Shown: positions 5,543-6,353 of the stretch, one piece after another
Layout of the letters: every line of letters begins with the position of its first letter
Numbering within the stretch: the first letter of the stretch is position 1
Assembly (NCBI GenBank): GCA_018699075.1
Contig: JABIPV010000026.1
Span: 1-6,353, forward strand
Direction of reading: 5' to 3'
Source: Kordiimonadaceae bacterium
GTDB taxonomy: Bacteria > Pseudomonadota > Alphaproteobacteria > Sphingomonadales > Emcibacteraceae
DNA: 6,353 nucleotides
The notes under the pieces: generated by a model
Told to the model about the DNA's origin: nothing
Seen by the model: only the letters and a program-made list of their open reading frames with translations
Databases searched by the model: none
Translations under genes and position numbers: made by a program

Positions 5543-6353
5543 ATGACAGTAAAAGTATGCGCTTTGGGTGACTTTTTCCTCGCGCCGGAACTTTTCCCAG
5601 AAAGATTAAAAAGAAATTGCGGTGACGAGATCGAGCTTACTGTAAATAAGATGCCGCCCGGGCCAATGATTTCGGGTGAACATGGTGACGCCATACGGGA
5701 ATATTCAGGAAATGAAGATCAGGTTATTGAATGGGCAAGAGATGCGGATGCCTTGCTGGTTCATATTGCCCCTGTCAGCCGCCGTGTGATTGACGCACTA
5801 CCAAATTTAAAATTCATCGGCGTGGGACGCGGGGGACCCGTTAATGTAGATCAGGCCGCAGTGGCCGAAAGAAATATTGTTTTAGCAAATGCACCGGGAA
5901 GAAACGCAGGGGCGGTTGCTGAATTTACAGTTGGCGCGATTATAAGTACAAGCCGTGAAATCGCCACAGGAACTATGGAGATGAAGGCCAACGAATGGTC
6001 AAGGGTTCATTATCATTATGAAAATACTGGTTTAGAGCTTTCAGAAATGACTGTCGGGCTCATCGGATATGCGCATATTGGTAGAATTGTGGGTCGCCTT
6101 CTTTGTGCTTTTGGTGCCAAGGTGATATTTTTTGATCCTTATCAGGATCAAACGGAAGAAGATACAAAGCGCGGCATTACGAAAGTTGATCTTGACGAAT
6201 TATGTCGCTCCAGTGATACGGTCTCGCTTCATACACGGTTGACGGATGAGACTGCCAACATGTGTAGTGGTGATTTCTTTTCAAAGTTAAAACCCGGCTG
6301 TATTCTAATAAACACGGCTCGCGGAGAACTTGTTGATCAAAAAGCATTGTTAA
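5543..6353 (+). CDS. D-isomer-specific 2-hydroxyacid dehydrogenase, 3' end outside window
   Basis: This cytosolic NAD(P)-dependent oxidoreductase family interconverts 2-keto acids and D-2-hydroxy acids (relatives include phosphoglycerate dehydrogenase SerA). AAAAGGA (5527-5533) lies 9 nt before ATG 5543. 270 codons are open to the window edge; family members are about 320-350, so the C-terminus with the catalytic Glu and His is missing. Visible landmarks are the substrate-domain segment GVGRGGPVNVD (93-103), NAPGRNAGAVAEF (116-128), the Rossmann motif VGLIGYAHIGR (171-181), the acidic cofactor residue in FFDPY (D198, favouring NAD), SLHTRLTDET (228-237) and INTARGELVD (256-265) with catalytic Arg R260. 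The middle glycine of GxGxxG is alanine here (A177). The RGGPVNVD and PGRNA signatures recall a subgroup often found beside sugar (FGGY) kinases, so this may be the first gene of a catabolic operon, but nothing downstream is visible. The physiological substrate is unknown. Confidence 0.88.
   Translation, partial: MTVKVCALGDFFLAPELFPERLKRNCGDEIELTVNKMPPGPMISGEHGDAIREYSGNEDQVIEWARDADALLVHIAPVSRRVIDALPNLKFIGVGRGGPVNVDQAAVAERNIVLANAPGRNAGAVAEFTVGAIISTSREIATGTMEMKANEWSRVHYHYENTGLELSEMTVGLIGYAHIGRIVGRLLCAFGAKVIFFDPYQDQTEEDTKRGITKVDLDELCRSSDTVSLHTRLTDETANMCSGDFFSKLKPGCILINTARGELVDQKALL

Overview
The window looks like a chromosomal stretch from a proteobacterium, most likely an alphaproteobacterium of moderate GC (about 50% in the nnrS and decarboxylase genes by eye). 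This rests on a close resemblance, from memory, of the decarboxylase to the Azospirillum brasilense IpdC/phenylpyruvate decarboxylase, on an NnrS gene, and on an FNR/ANR-type operator. No database search was possible, so the taxon is an inference.

Layout from left to right. Positions 1-1052 (minus) hold most of nnrS, a polytopic haem-protein family tied to nitric oxide stress and denitrification; its C-terminus runs off the left edge and may carry a frameshift in a run of six G. Divergent from it, after 242 bp, is an unrecognised 140-residue four-helix membrane protein (1295-1717, plus), preceded by a 24-codon upstream ORF with its own good ribosome site that overlaps its start. Next comes a small gene with a strong ribosome site that appears broken by a 2-nt slip (1813-1961). 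At the end of that remnant sits a near-perfect FNR/ANR/DNR-type box (1958-1971), followed by a complete thiamine-diphosphate 2-keto acid decarboxylase, ipdC-like (2043-3662, plus). Convergent to it is a complete PLP-dependent cysteine synthase/CBS-family enzyme (3942-4925, minus) in a visibly more AT-rich segment. After a 617-bp gap, itself mostly very AT-rich but with a higher-GC patch that reads like a decayed coding remnant, a D-2-hydroxyacid dehydrogenase begins at 5543 (plus) and runs off the right edge.

How the parts fit together. The left half has an oxygen/nitric-oxide flavour: NnrS is an established member of NO-responsive regulons, and the FNR-type box suggests that the aromatic keto-acid decarboxylase is switched on when oxygen is low or NO is present. 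The decarboxylase would turn phenylpyruvate or indolepyruvate into the matching aldehyde. The cysteine synthase-like gene has its own promoter and looks like an independent, possibly acquired unit. The dehydrogenase probably opens a separate operon that continues outside the window. I see no rRNA, tRNA, CRISPR array or intact mobile element.
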